A DNA stretch of 64,000 nt from Planctomycetota bacterium (GTDB taxonomy: Bacteria > Planctomycetota > UBA1135 > GCA-002686595), in the NCBI GenBank assembly GCA_023150475.1, contig JAKLKU010000004.1:186001-250000 (forward strand), given 5' to 3'. The notes below the pieces were generated by a model. The model did no database searches and had not been told where the DNA came from. It was given only the letters and a program-made list of their open reading frames with translations. Below, piece after piece: positions 37,672 through 46,409 of the stretch. A program made the translations under genes and the position numbers. Position 1 is the first letter of the stretch; every line of letters starts with the position of its first letter.

Positions 37672-38348
37672 GCGTTGGTGGTGGGGTGTCGCTCGAGGAG
37701 GATAGCCGCCACGCTGAACGCGAGCGCAGCGCCGATATCGGCGACCATCGGCGCAAACGTGTGGTCGTTCGGAGATGCCATGAATGGGGCGAACCGTGCG
37801 GGCTCATGCCCGATGAACGGCACCGCCGTGGGGATGACCCAGCCGAGTAGCAGCGTCCACGCGATGCTCGTCGGTGGTGCTCGTCGCCAACAAGTCACAA
37901 GCACCGCGAGCGCGCCCCACCGCCACGCGATCACGAATCCCGAGAGCGCGTCGAGCTGCGGCGCGCCTTGGCCGACTCCCACCGCTTCGCAAGCCACCAC
38001 CACGGCCCAGCAGCCCGCGAGTGTCACACCGCAGTGGACCGCATACGCAGACGCCGCGTAGGCCAGAATCCAGCTCCCTCGTGCGCGCCGGAGCACGCGT
38101 CCGTACGTCGCGGCCCAGACCACGACCACTATCGCCGACACGGAGGAACAAGAAGTGATGATGCTTAGTGTTTGAACACCAGATGATTCTTCTGTGGCAC
38201 CCCACCCGAGCAGCGTCGCCCCTAAGACGAACGCCAGAACGGAGCAGACGCCTGCCCAACCCGTCCGCTGTCGCAGGGGCGCCGCCGCAATGACACCCAC
38301 GAGCAGGAGCTCGTCCCGAGCGCAATCGAACCGCGGGCTATTCGTCAT
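37668..38348 (-). CDS. Multi-pass membrane protein of unknown function
   Basis: I do not recognise this 226-residue protein. It has about six hydrophobic segments (roughly 28-50, 60-80, 95-125, 140-157, 165-182 and 200-215), for example VCSVLAFVLGATLLGW and FVIAWRWGALAVLVTC, and several Cys and Trp residues in the membrane part. There is no signal peptide and no motif. It is translationally coupled to the phosphoesterase gene downstream. parS-parB start 40 bases upstream in the opposite direction. Confidence 0.7.
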   Translation of the reverse strand: MTNSPRFDCARDELLLVGVIAAAPLRQRTGWAGVCSVLAFVLGATLLGWGATEESSGVQTLSIITSCSSVSAIVVVVWAATYGRVLRRARGSWILAYAASAYAVHCGVTLAGCWAVVVACEAVGVGQGAPQLDALSGFVIAWRWGALAVLVTCWRRAPPTSIAWTLLLGWVIPTAVPFIGHEPARFAPFMASPNDHTFAPMVADIGAALAFSVAAILLERHPTTNA

Positions 38349-38387
38349 GAGTTGGGACGAGTATAGTCAGCGCGGTTGATCAGGATG

Positions 38388-38403
38388 TGTTCCACGTGGA
38401 ACG
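38388..38403. promoter_or_regulatory. parS: parS centromere site
   Basis: TGTTCCACGTGGAACG matches 15 of 16 positions of the palindromic bacterial parS consensus TGTTCCACGTGGAACA. It lies 12 bases upstream of the parB start, between parB and the divergent membrane protein gene, where bound ParB could also repress its own transcription. It is the only clear parS I found in the window. Confidence 0.9.
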
Positions 38404-38415
38404 GAGGCGGGGAAG

Positions 38416-39279
38416 ATGGAGCGTCGGCTGGGAAAAGGTCTGGGTTCGTTGCTCGGAGGCGATGCCGGAGCCACTGCCGGCGGGCAAACGACGGCCCCGG
38501 TTGAAAGCCTGAGGCCCAATCCGTTCCAACCCCGCCGGGTGTTCGACCCGGAATCGCTGCGGGAGCTCGAGAGCAGCATCCGGCAACATGGGATGCTGCA
38601 CCCCATTACCGTCCGGCGCGCAGGTGGGCAGTTCGAGATCATCTCCGGCGAGCGGCGGTGGCGGGCGAGTCGGGCAGCCGGCCTCACGCAGGTCCCCATC
38701 TCCATTCGAGACGACATCGACGACCGCGCGATGCTCGAGCTTGCCCTGGTCGAGAACCTGCAGCGGCAAGATCTCAACCCACTCGAGCGGGCCCGGGGAT
38801 TCCGAACCATGCTGACGGAGCTCGGGCTCACCCAGGAACAGGTGGCGGACAAGGTGGGGCTACGCCGTTCGACCGTCACCAACCACTTGCGACTCCTGGA
38901 GTTGCCCACCGCGGTGCAGGACGCCCTCGCCCAAGATCTGATCCAGATGGGGCACGCGAGAGCGCTGCTGAGCGTCGCGAATCCCCGCGCGCAGGCCGCA
39001 CTCATGGAGGAGGCCGTCCGAGAGGGGCTGTCCGTCCGGCAAGTGGAAGCGAGGGCGCGGGACCGCGGGCAGGTGCTCGAGCAAGCGGCCGGCGCGGAAG
39101 TGGCACGGCCAGCCGCGTGGACGACGGAGCTCGCGCGGCGGATGAGCGAGGCCCTCGGCACGAAAGTGCGAGTCACACTGGGGACCGGCGAGCGGACGCA
39201 GGTCACGATCGAGTGCTACAGCCACGCCGAGCTTACCCGAATCGTGGATCGAATCGCGCCGCGCAAGCCCTTGGCGTAG
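38416..39279 (+). CDS. parB: ParB/Spo0J chromosome partition protein
   Basis: ParB binds parS, spreads along DNA and is moved by ParA. The 287-residue product starts MERRLGKGLGSLLG, the ParA-stimulating N-terminal motif. The CTP-binding ParB/Srx domain shows LRPNPFQPRR and SGERRWRASRAAGL with LVENLQRQDLNPLERA. A helix-turn-helix follows (LTQEQVADKVGLRRSTVTNHLRLL, read in part), and a short dimerisation domain ends the protein. A parS site lies directly upstream; parA is 8 kb away. Codon choice here uses more CGG and GGG than the neighbouring genes. Confidence 0.95.
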   Translation: MERRLGKGLGSLLGGDAGATAGGQTTAPVESLRPNPFQPRRVFDPESLRELESSIRQHGMLHPITVRRAGGQFEIISGERRWRASRAAGLTQVPISIRDDIDDRAMLELALVENLQRQDLNPLERARGFRTMLTELGLTQEQVADKVGLRRSTVTNHLRLLELPTAVQDALAQDLIQMGHARALLSVANPRAQAALMEEAVREGLSVRQVEARARDRGQVLEQAAGAEVARPAAWTTELARRMSEALGTKVRVTLGTGERTQVTIECYSHAELTRIVDRIAPRKPLA

Positions 39280-39300
39280 GCGGCGCCCGTCCGGGTTGCG

Positions 39301-40314
39301 CTACGGCTTCACACTGACCGACTCGAGCACCACGGGGTCCGCGGGTCGGTCCTGGGCGCCCTCGGCGGTCTGCCCGGACGCGATTTGCTGCGCGATGTCC
39401 ATGCCGGACACCACCCGCCCGAAGATGGTGTAGTCGCCATCCAGGTGATGGGCGGCCTTGACCGTGATGTAGAACTGGGACCCCGAGCTTTCGGTGTCGC
39501 CTTGCTTCTTGGCCGCGGCCAGCACACCTTCGAAGTGAAACAGGTCGCTGCGCTCGAGCGGCACCGTATACCCTGGACCGCCTTGACCCCAGGTGCTGGT
39601 CGCATCGGTCTTCGAGTTCGGATCGCCGCCCTGAATCATCATTCGTGGATCCACGCGGTGGAACCGGGTGCCGTCGTAGAACTTCTCGCCGACGAGCTTC
39701 AGGAAGTTCGCGCAGTGCGCCGGCGCTCGATCTACATACAACTGCACCTCAATGACGCCCTTTGCGGTCTTCATCGACACGATAGGCGCATCCGACGGGG
39801 GCGGCGGGTTCTCTCGTAGCGACGGGTGCTGAGCCTCCCACTTGAGGGTCGCGTCGAACGACCCGACGAACGTGTCCGCGAGTTTGCCGGAGCCGCCCGA
39901 GTTGGCGACCTGGAGCGCGGGATGGCCCGGGTTGACCTGCTTCAGCTTGTCGATTGCGGCCATTGCACCTTGCACATCGCCGGTGCTGGCCCGTGCGCGT
40001 GCCTCGACCAAGCGCGCCCAACCGCCGGTCGGGTCCTGGCCGAGCTCGTCCCCCAAGCGGCCCAGCAACTCAGGCTGCCCACCGGGGAACTGGGTTAGCG
40101 GGTGCGGCTCGAGGATCGCCGCGAGCTTGGACCAGGTACCGACGCGAGCCTGACGCGCCTGGTGTTTGCGGTACTCCGAGAACATGACCGCCGCACCGAT
40201 GCCGACGAGCACCACCAAGCCGAGGAGCCAGTACTTGGCGACCCACGCCTGGAAGGGGGTCTGTTCCGCGCGCGGGGCGACTGTGACGGCCGTGGGGGCT
40301 TTGTGCTGCGCCAT
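39301..40314 (-). CDS. Membrane-anchored cyclophilin-type peptidyl-prolyl isomerase with TPR-like linker
   Basis: The 337-residue protein has one membrane helix near residues 29-47 (YWLLGLVVLVGIGAAVMF) with the N-terminus inside. A helical TPR-like stretch of about 50-150 follows, resembling the YfgM-type periplasmic domain. A cyclophilin domain (about 175-337) has FYDGTRFHRVDPRMMIQGGDP, SSGSQFYITVKAAHHLDG and YTIFGRVVSGMD. The Trp and Arg of the active site are partly kept (FHRV, then QFYI). It probably helps folding of exported proteins at the outer face of the inner membrane. It is convergent with parB. Confidence 0.88.
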   Translation of the reverse strand: MAQHKAPTAVTVAPRAEQTPFQAWVAKYWLLGLVVLVGIGAAVMFSEYRKHQARQARVGTWSKLAAILEPHPLTQFPGGQPELLGRLGDELGQDPTGGWARLVEARARASTGDVQGAMAAIDKLKQVNPGHPALQVANSGGSGKLADTFVGSFDATLKWEAQHPSLRENPPPPSDAPIVSMKTAKGVIEVQLYVDRAPAHCANFLKLVGEKFYDGTRFHRVDPRMMIQGGDPNSKTDATSTWGQGGPGYTVPLERSDLFHFEGVLAAAKKQGDTESSGSQFYITVKAAHHLDGDYTIFGRVVSGMDIAQQIASGQTAEGAQDRPADPVVLESVSVKP

Positions 40315-40841
40315 GGAGGGTTGTCTAGAGAAGCCCGCGAGCGTCGATGCGTTGCGGATGCAGCGACAAACAACAGCGAGCGCGGACGGTACGAACGAGC
40401 GGGGAGTCTAAGGGCGGCGCGTTCCCCCGGCAAGTCGCCCCGAAACGCCGTCGAGCGGGCGAACCCTGCCCACCATGACCGCGTTGGCTCAAAGCCCACG
40501 GCCGCGTTCGTTGTCCGTCGTGCCCCCAACGTCGCATGCCGGGCCAGCGACGTTAGGCGGTGGATGGTGAACATATGCACCCCTACTACAACCACCATGA
40601 TCATGAGGATCCAGCTGCCGCACGCGCCGCCCGAGTCGCGGCGAGGTTCTTGCCAACACGCCGGGCGCATGGCGCAGGGATCGGGCAGCCCGGACGTACG
40701 CAAGGCCGGCAGATTGCTACTCTTCCCGGCCGGCCGCCGAGCCGAGTACTGCACACGCTCGCAGGCAAGCCACCGTCCCTATTGCTGCCCTACGGCGCGT
40801 CCGTCGCGACCCGAACGCGCTTCCACCTGAGAGACACACCC
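40315..40841. other. Gap of 527 bases with an imperfect inverted repeat
   Basis: No gene is supported; frames here have Arg/Pro/Ala-rich products with no motif. AACGTCGC at 40528-40535 and GCGACGTT at 40547-40554 form an eight-base stem followed by AGGC. The region holds the promoters of the divergent cyclophilin gene and of the secreted protein gene on the right. Confidence 0.45.
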
Positions 40842-42128
40842 ATGATCCTCTGCATGGCCCTCGCGCTCACGGCGCTCCCCCAACCCGGAATGGCGGCGGT
40901 CACGATGCCGACGCTAGCGATCTCGTCCCGGCAAGCGGCCGGGGAAGGCTCGACCGAGGAACAGCAGAAGCCGAAAGCGAAGGAGCCCGCCCCGGCCTCG
41001 GGCGGCGCGCAGAAGGCGGCGGACTCGGCGAAGGACAAGGGTGACGGCGCGGGACGGGACTTCGAGGCGCTTCTGACCGCGACCGGACGGACCCGGAGCG
41101 ACGACGGCGATTGGCTGACGGCCGAGGAGCAGAAACGCCTCAAGGACGGTTGGACCCGGCAGGATCTGGAGTGGGTCTCGCCCGAAGAGGCGGAGAACGC
41201 CAAGCAAGGGAAGTGGAAGTGCGGCGACAAGTGGCTGTCGCTCGAGGAGGCGAACGAGTACCACTCCAAAGTCGGCAAGTGGTGGAGGCTGCGCGGGAAG
41301 CACTTTGACGTCTACTCGACGTGCAAGCGTGACGTGGCGCTCGAAGCCGTGAAGGAAGCGGACAGCACCTTCGCTCACCTCGAGAAGATCTTCGGTCGCG
41401 TGCCGCCGATGCGACCGATCGTGCTCGTGCTGAACTCGGGCGAGCAATACAACTCGTTCGCCAACGGCGACGGCCGATCCTCGCCGGACTTGCGCGGCTT
41501 GTCCTCAGCCCACGGTGCGTTCTTCGCCGAGCTCTGGACCGAACCGTTCGAACGAGGCAGCTACTCCGGTGCGGGTGTGTGCTACCTCGACGCGTCGAAC
41601 GACGCCGGATGGAGCTACGGCCGCACGTTCGTGCGTCACGCCGCCGGACAGTCGTTCGGCGAGGCGCTCGACCCGAGCGTCGAGACGATCGGGAGCTTGA
41701 ATTCGAAACGCTGGAAGGGCGAGGAACTCGCACAGGCGTTCTGGGGGGAGAAGAAGCTCCCGCAGTGGTTCCGTTACGGCGCCGCGGCGTACGTCGAGCG
41801 GTACTTCCAGGATCCCACGTCGCGTGACCCGAAGTCGCTGCTGAAGTGGTCCGTGCAGAACATCGCCAACAAAGGTGGACTCGATCCGCTGAAGAAGGTG
41901 TGGGGTTTCGAGTTCGGCGGCGACGCGCAGGCGGACGCCAAGCTGATCAACGAATGCGGCTTGATCATCGCGTTTGCACTCGATGGGGGTGTTGCGTCGG
42001 TCGATCAGAAGCTCGCGGAGGTCCGCGCTTCGCTGAAGACCGGGAAGAACCTCGAAAAAGCTCTCACCGGGCTCGAAGACGAGCTCAAGAAGAACGAAGC
42101 CAAGCTGCGCGAGTTCGCAGGGCTCTAA
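40842..42128 (+). CDS. Secreted protein, possibly a degenerate peptidase-MA-like family member
   Basis: From the ATG at 40842 the product has 428 residues with a signal peptide (MILCMALALTALPQPGMAA). A Lys/Glu/Ala-rich stretch follows (about 35-70), then a basic Trp-rich part with LTAEEQKRLKDGW and KWWRLRGKHFDVYST. The second half, with LEKIFGRVPPMRPIVLVLNS and a long C-terminal helix, recalls planctomycete DUF1570/peptidase MA-like proteins, but the expected HExxH is replaced by RHAAGQSFGE, so catalysis is doubtful. The family call is tentative. It is 28 bases upstream of the twin-GspG-domain protein gene. Confidence 0.65.
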   Translation: MILCMALALTALPQPGMAAVTMPTLAISSRQAAGEGSTEEQQKPKAKEPAPASGGAQKAADSAKDKGDGAGRDFEALLTATGRTRSDDGDWLTAEEQKRLKDGWTRQDLEWVSPEEAENAKQGKWKCGDKWLSLEEANEYHSKVGKWWRLRGKHFDVYSTCKRDVALEAVKEADSTFAHLEKIFGRVPPMRPIVLVLNSGEQYNSFANGDGRSSPDLRGLSSAHGAFFAELWTEPFERGSYSGAGVCYLDASNDAGWSYGRTFVRHAAGQSFGEALDPSVETIGSLNSKRWKGEELAQAFWGEKKLPQWFRYGAAAYVERYFQDPTSRDPKSLLKWSVQNIANKGGLDPLKKVWGFEFGGDAQADAKLINECGLIIAFALDGGVASVDQKLAEVRASLKTGKNLEKALTGLEDELKKNEAKLREFAGL

Positions 42129-42156
42129 TCACGTCGCACGCAAGGGCACGACCGAA

Positions 42157-44586
42157 ATGATCACCACTGCCTTCCTACTCGCCGCCGCAGCGCAAGGCAC
42201 GACGTCGCATCCCGCGTTGCATCCTGATTCGGCGTTCCTGTACGCCGAACTACCGGACGTGAAGGGCATGATCCGCGGCTACGAACGCGCGCCGGTCATC
42301 CAGTTGGTGAAGGACGAGTCCGTGCGCAAGGCCGTGTACGGCACGCTCGAGTCGTTCGACATCGATCTCGACGAGAAGCTCTCGGAGCTCGGCGGAATGC
42401 TCGGTTTGCCCGACGACCAAGCCGCGTCGCCAGTAACGGCGATGGTCGCGTACCTCGGTCGGCTGCAATCGGCATCGGTGTCCTTGACGTTCGTGGCCGA
42501 TCCGAGTGGCGCGCCCCTGCAGGCCTCCGCGACGACCATGGGCGAACTCGCGCAACTGCAGGCGCTGATCGAACAACACCGTTCGACCAACGGAGAGCTG
42601 CCTGCGTCGCTCGACGTGCTTTCGCTCACGGATGCGCTTCAGCAGGACGCGTGGAATCACCCTTACGAGTACTCGCGCTCCGCGGATGGCGAGACCTTCA
42701 CGCTCGCGTCGCTCGGCGCGGATGGCAAATCCGGTGGGGAGGGTGCGAACGCGGACATCGAGCTTGGCAAGGAAGCCGAAGCCGGCAAGCGGATGATCCA
42801 AGGCATCGCGACGCAAATCGGTGCTCTTGCCGTGCTCACGTTCGATCAACCAGCGAACGCGAAGTGGGCTCACGAGCTGTTCGTTGCCGGCACGCAGAAG
42901 GCCACGCTGCAGCCCGCGGCGACGACGCCGGTCAAGTACCGCGGCGCGACCGGCAAGCTCGAACGCTGGTCGCCGAGCGCAGACATCGAGTTCCCTGTCT
43001 GGGCGATCTCGACCGATCGCGATCTCGTCATCGGTCTGGGGGCGACGACGCCCGAGCAAGCGCTCGCACTCGCGGAGGGTCAAGGCAAAGCGATCGCATC
43101 GTTGCCGAAGTTCGCGTCGTTGCCGACGCGACTCCCTGCTCCCGCGGGAGTGCCGATCGGGCACGTCTTCATGCAATCGGAAGGCATGATGCAGTTGGCG
43201 TATCAAGGCGGAGCACAGACCGAAGCGTTGCGCGAGCTCATCGAGCGCACGGGCGGCGAGACCTTCGCGCGCATGAACCTGGTCGGCGAGCGTTTCGTGA
43301 CCGAGATGGTCAACACCCCGTCGTCGAAGAACTACTTCGGCAAGTCGATGGGGCAAAAGCCGCTTCCGCCGGAGCTTTGGAAGTGCATTCCGGACGATGC
43401 CATCGCGTTCTACGCGACATCCGTCGACGGCGCGGAGCTCTACAAGGAGCTGATGTTCGCGCTGAGCGGCGAACACCCTGGGCTCGACAAGCGTGTCGCG
43501 GAGCTCGAGGCGAAGCACGGCATCAATCTCGAACGAGACCTCTTCGCGAATCTCAACGGGGGTGCCGTCGGCTACGTGCTCGGCATCAAGGGCTTTCCGC
43601 CGGGCATGGCGTTGATCGCCGATCTCACCGACCCGCAGGCGTTCACGCGCGGGATGACGTCGCTGCTCAAGCTCGTCTCCGAGCAAGAAGGCATTCCGTT
43701 CTCGATCAAGGCGAACCCGTACAAGTACAAGGACGTCGAGTGTCCGAAATGGACGTTCTCCTTCGAGGGGGGCGCGGAATCCGCGGGCTTCGGTGGCGCG
43801 ATGGTGCCGACACCGACGGTGGCCGTCGTCAAGAACCGCCTCGTCGTCACGTTGTTCTCCGCGCGCGCCACGAAGGAGATCAAACGGCTGCTCGGTGACG
43901 AAGGCGAGCCGCACGCGCTGCTCGCGAGCTCGCTACGGCCGCCACAGAACGCGACCGTGGTCGGCTACATGGATTGGGCCGAGCTACTCGGCGGCACGTA
44001 CAAGACGGCGCTCGGCTTCGCATCGATGATCGGCGGCGCGATGGGTGGCGATTCCGGTTTCGATCCGAGCAAGCTCCCCGAAGTGACCACGTTCACGCGC
44101 TTCTTCAAGCCGACCGTGATGTTCGCGCATCCGATCGAGGGCGGGTCGTACATGCGACTCGAATCGTCGTTCGGCCCGGAAACGTGGTGTGCGTTCCTCG
44201 GTGGCATCGTCGCCGGTGTCGCGGTGTCCCAGGCTTCCAGTGAGTTCGTGCCTCCGGAGGCGCCCACGGAACCGGACGTTCCGGAGGTGCCGGTTCCTCC
44301 GTCCGCCGAGCAGATCTCGACCGAGCTCGCGGCGGACTCGATCCAGACGGCGATCGTCGTCTTCAAGTCGGACACGGGCCGCTTGCCGAAGGCACTCGAC
44401 GAGCTCACCAAACCGACCAAGGCTTATCCGAAGGGCTTCTTCAACGGCGGTCCCGTTCCGAAGGACGGATGGGGGCGTGACTACCGTTACGCGCCCGCCG
44501 CGGACGGCAAGTCGTATCGCATGTGGTCGGTCGGTCTGGACGGCGCCGATCAAGAAGGCGAAGGCGACGACATCGCTTCCAACTGA
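42157..44586 (+). CDS. Secreted protein with two GspG pseudopilin-type C-terminal domains
   Basis: The 809-residue protein starts with a short hydrophobic signal (MITTAFLLAAAAQG). Residues about 128-205 have the fold pattern of the GspG major pseudopilin: a helix LQALIEQHRSTNGELPASLD, then DAWNHPYEYSRSADG and LGADGKSGGEGANADI. The last 90 residues repeat it: IVVFKSDTGRLPKALDEL, PKDGWGRDYRYAPAADGK and SVGLDGADQEGEGDDI. The pilin prepilin-peptidase site and N-terminal helix are absent. The long middle part is reminiscent of planctomycete DUF3352-type exported proteins. The domains may have been borrowed as calcium-binding folds; function unknown. It forms a pair with the upstream secreted protein. 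Confidence 0.75.
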   Translation: MITTAFLLAAAAQGTTSHPALHPDSAFLYAELPDVKGMIRGYERAPVIQLVKDESVRKAVYGTLESFDIDLDEKLSELGGMLGLPDDQAASPVTAMVAYLGRLQSASVSLTFVADPSGAPLQASATTMGELAQLQALIEQHRSTNGELPASLDVLSLTDALQQDAWNHPYEYSRSADGETFTLASLGADGKSGGEGANADIELGKEAEAGKRMIQGIATQIGALAVLTFDQPANAKWAHELFVAGTQKATLQPAATTPVKYRGATGKLERWSPSADIEFPVWAISTDRDLVIGLGATTPEQALALAEGQGKAIASLPKFASLPTRLPAPAGVPIGHVFMQSEGMMQLAYQGGAQTEALRELIERTGGETFARMNLVGERFVTEMVNTPSSKNYFGKSMGQKPLPPELWKCIPDDAIAFYATSVDGAELYKELMFALSGEHPGLDKRVAELEAKHGINLERDLFANLNGGAVGYVLGIKGFPPGMALIADLTDPQAFTRGMTSLLKLVSEQEGIPFSIKANPYKYKDVECPKWTFSFEGGAESAGFGGAMVPTPTVAVVKNRLVVTLFSARATKEIKRLLGDEGEPHALLASSLRPPQNATVVGYMDWAELLGGTYKTALGFASMIGGAMGGDSGFDPSKLPEVTTFTRFFKPTVMFAHPIEGGSYMRLESSFGPETWCAFLGGIVAGVAVSQASSEFVPPEAPTEPDVPEVPVPPSAEQISTELAADSIQTAIVVFKSDTGRLPKALDELTKPTKAYPKGFFNGGPVPKDGWGRDYRYAPAADGKSYRMWSVGLDGADQEGEGDDIASN

Positions 44587-44653
44587 TCGCGCTTGGCGCG
44601 CCGGCGTCGTCGAGCGCATAGTCCACGCGCCGTCGTCGACGCACGACGCTGCG

Positions 44654-45346
44654 ATGTCGAACCGCGACACCTGGCACCGACGGATCAAACGCGCACGCAG
44701 ACGCTTCGGCGCCTGGCTCGTACCACGCGTCGGGGCGCCACTGTTCGGACTGCTTGCGCGCTCGTGGCGGGTGCAACGCATCGATGGCGCACGCTTCGAC
44801 GACTTGCCGCGCGGCTTCATCATCGCGATGTGGCACGGACGCATGCTGCTCGGCGTCAGGGAGATGCGCGCGGAGAAGCTCCACGTGCTCGTCTCGATGA
44901 GCGGCGACGGCGACGTCTCGGAAGCGCTGCTGCAGCGTTTCGGCTACACGGTCGTGCGCGGTTCGCGAAGCCGCGGCGGTGCGCGCGCGCTGCGCGAGAT
45001 GTTGGAGATCCTGGGTGGCGGCGGAGTCGTCGTGATCACTCCGGACGGACCGCGCGGCCCGAGACACTCCATGAATCCCGGTCTCGCGTGGATGGCCAAG
45101 GCGACGGGCTACCCGATCCTCCCGCTCGGCTTCGGCGTCGACCGAGCGTGGCGTCTCGACAGTTGGGATCGGTTCGCGATTCCCAAGCCATTCGCGCGCG
45201 TCGCGCTGGTGTTCGGCGAGCCGATTCGCGTCCCTCGCTCCGCCACCAACGAAGAACTCGAGCAAGCGACGCTGCACATCCAAGAGAACCTGATGGCGCT
45301 CGAACGGCGTGGTTTCGCCGGACTCGGGGCGGAGCCGGACTTTTGA
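44654..45346 (+). CDS. DUF374 family lysophospholipid acyltransferase-like protein
   Basis: The 230-residue protein matches DUF374, a group related to lipid A and phospholipid acyltransferases. Landmarks are IIAMWHGRMLLGVREMR near residue 56 in place of the usual HxxxxD, VSMSGDGDVSEALLQRFGYTVVRGSRS, ITPDGPRGPRHSMNPG and GYPILPLGFGVDRAWRLDSWD. A basic N-terminus and an amphipathic helix suggest membrane association. It probably acylates a lipid, perhaps lipid A or a glycolipid. Its stop overlaps the TTG start of the DUF72 gene. Confidence 0.85.
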   Translation: MSNRDTWHRRIKRARRRFGAWLVPRVGAPLFGLLARSWRVQRIDGARFDDLPRGFIIAMWHGRMLLGVREMRAEKLHVLVSMSGDGDVSEALLQRFGYTVVRGSRSRGGARALREMLEILGGGGVVVITPDGPRGPRHSMNPGLAWMAKATGYPILPLGFGVDRAWRLDSWDRFAIPKPFARVALVFGEPIRVPRSATNEELEQATLHIQENLMALERRGFAGLGAEPDF

Positions 45347-46215
45347 TCCGCGTCGGCCCCGCGGGTTGGTCCTACCCGGACTGGGAGGGCGTCGTCTATC
45401 CGCGGCCGAAGCCGCGTGGTTTCGACGCGCTGCGTCACCTCGCCCAAGCGTTCGACGTGATCGAGATCAACTCGAGCTTCTACTCGATACCGAAGGTCGA
45501 GCACGTCGCGGGCTGGTCGGCGCGTGTCGCGGATCTGCCCGCTTTCAGATTCACGGCAAAGCTCCACCGGGAGTTCACGCACGACGCTCGAGTGACGGCC
45601 GAGCGAGTGCGCGAGTTCCGAGCTGCGTTCGAACCGCTCGTTCGCGAAGGGCGACTCACGGCTTGGCTCGCACAGTTCCCGTGGAACTTCGCGAGCGGCG
45701 CGGGCGAACTGGGACTCGTCGAACGACTCGCCGGGAACTTCCGCGAGGTCCCATTGGTGCTCGAACTCCGCCACGTGTCGTGGTTCGAGCCGGCGAGCCT
45801 CGCCCGCGTGCTCGAACTCGGCGTGTCCCTGGCGGAGATCGACCTGCCTCGGAGCAAGACCGCGCCACCGTCGAAGCTGACTCGGCACGGCGGGCTCGGT
45901 TACCTCAGACTCCATGGGCGCAATGAACGTGCGTGGTTCGATCGCGACGCGACGCGCGACCAGAAGTACGACTACCTCTACACGCCGGCCGAGATCGAGT
46001 CGTTCGCCGAACGCGCGCGTGAAATCGATTCGACCTCGGACGACACGATCGTGATCACCAACAACCACTTCACGGGCAAGGCAGTCGCCAATGCGGTCGA
46101 GCTCGCCGCCGCGATCACGCGCGCGAAGCGGCGTGTGCCGGAGCCACTGCTCGCGACCTACCCACGACTCGCCGGCATCGCGCTGCCGCCGGAGCAGCGC
46201 GAGCTGTTCGACTGA
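45343..46215 (+). CDS. DUF72 (YecE-like) TIM-barrel protein
   Basis: The 290-residue protein starts with a TTG that overlaps the upstream stop as TTGA. DUF72 landmarks are VGPAGWSYPDWEGVVYP at the start, FDVIEINSSFYSIP, FRFTAKLHREFTHD, VVLEL-like LVLELRHVSWF, YLRLHGRNERAWF and TIVITNNHFTGKAVANA. It is a TIM-barrel of unknown reaction; members often sit next to DNA repair genes or oxidoreductases. Here it is coupled to an acyltransferase, which does not clarify its role. Confidence 0.9.
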   Translation: MIRVGPAGWSYPDWEGVVYPRPKPRGFDALRHLAQAFDVIEINSSFYSIPKVEHVAGWSARVADLPAFRFTAKLHREFTHDARVTAERVREFRAAFEPLVREGRLTAWLAQFPWNFASGAGELGLVERLAGNFREVPLVLELRHVSWFEPASLARVLELGVSLAEIDLPRSKTAPPSKLTRHGGLGYLRLHGRNERAWFDRDATRDQKYDYLYTPAEIESFAERAREIDSTSDDTIVITNNHFTGKAVANAVELAAAITRAKRRVPEPLLATYPRLAGIALPPEQRELFD

Positions 46216-46409
46216 CGCTGGCGAGAGACGCGGACGGCGCGCGCAACTCGTTCCGACGACGGGCGCGTGACCAAAACTGCGAAAGCTCTTCCACCGTGCG
46301 CGCGGATCGTGATCCACACGCAAGTCGGCCCCGGCAGATGAACGAAACAAAGCTTGCCGACCCGCCCAGCTCCTGCTGGACTGCGGGTCGTCAGGTCTTC
46401 GCCCAGAGC
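46216..46409. other. Intergenic stretch before the SGNH hydrolase
   Basis: About 194 bases. An ATG at 46338 is in frame with the hydrolase but would add a segment (MNETKLADPPSS) that precedes the membrane helix without obvious purpose. No other feature was seen. Confidence 0.35.

Noticed and set aside
40315-40841. An open frame leading into the secreted protein from ATG 40560 (His-rich start).
   Set aside because: The added 94 residues lack features, whereas the ATG at 40842 gives a clean signal peptide.
42250-43914. Long minus-strand frames under the twin-GspG gene (and similar long antisense frames under gyrA and gyrB).
   Set aside because: Same cause; no motif, no ribosome-binding site, and the plus or minus partner is clearly the real gene.
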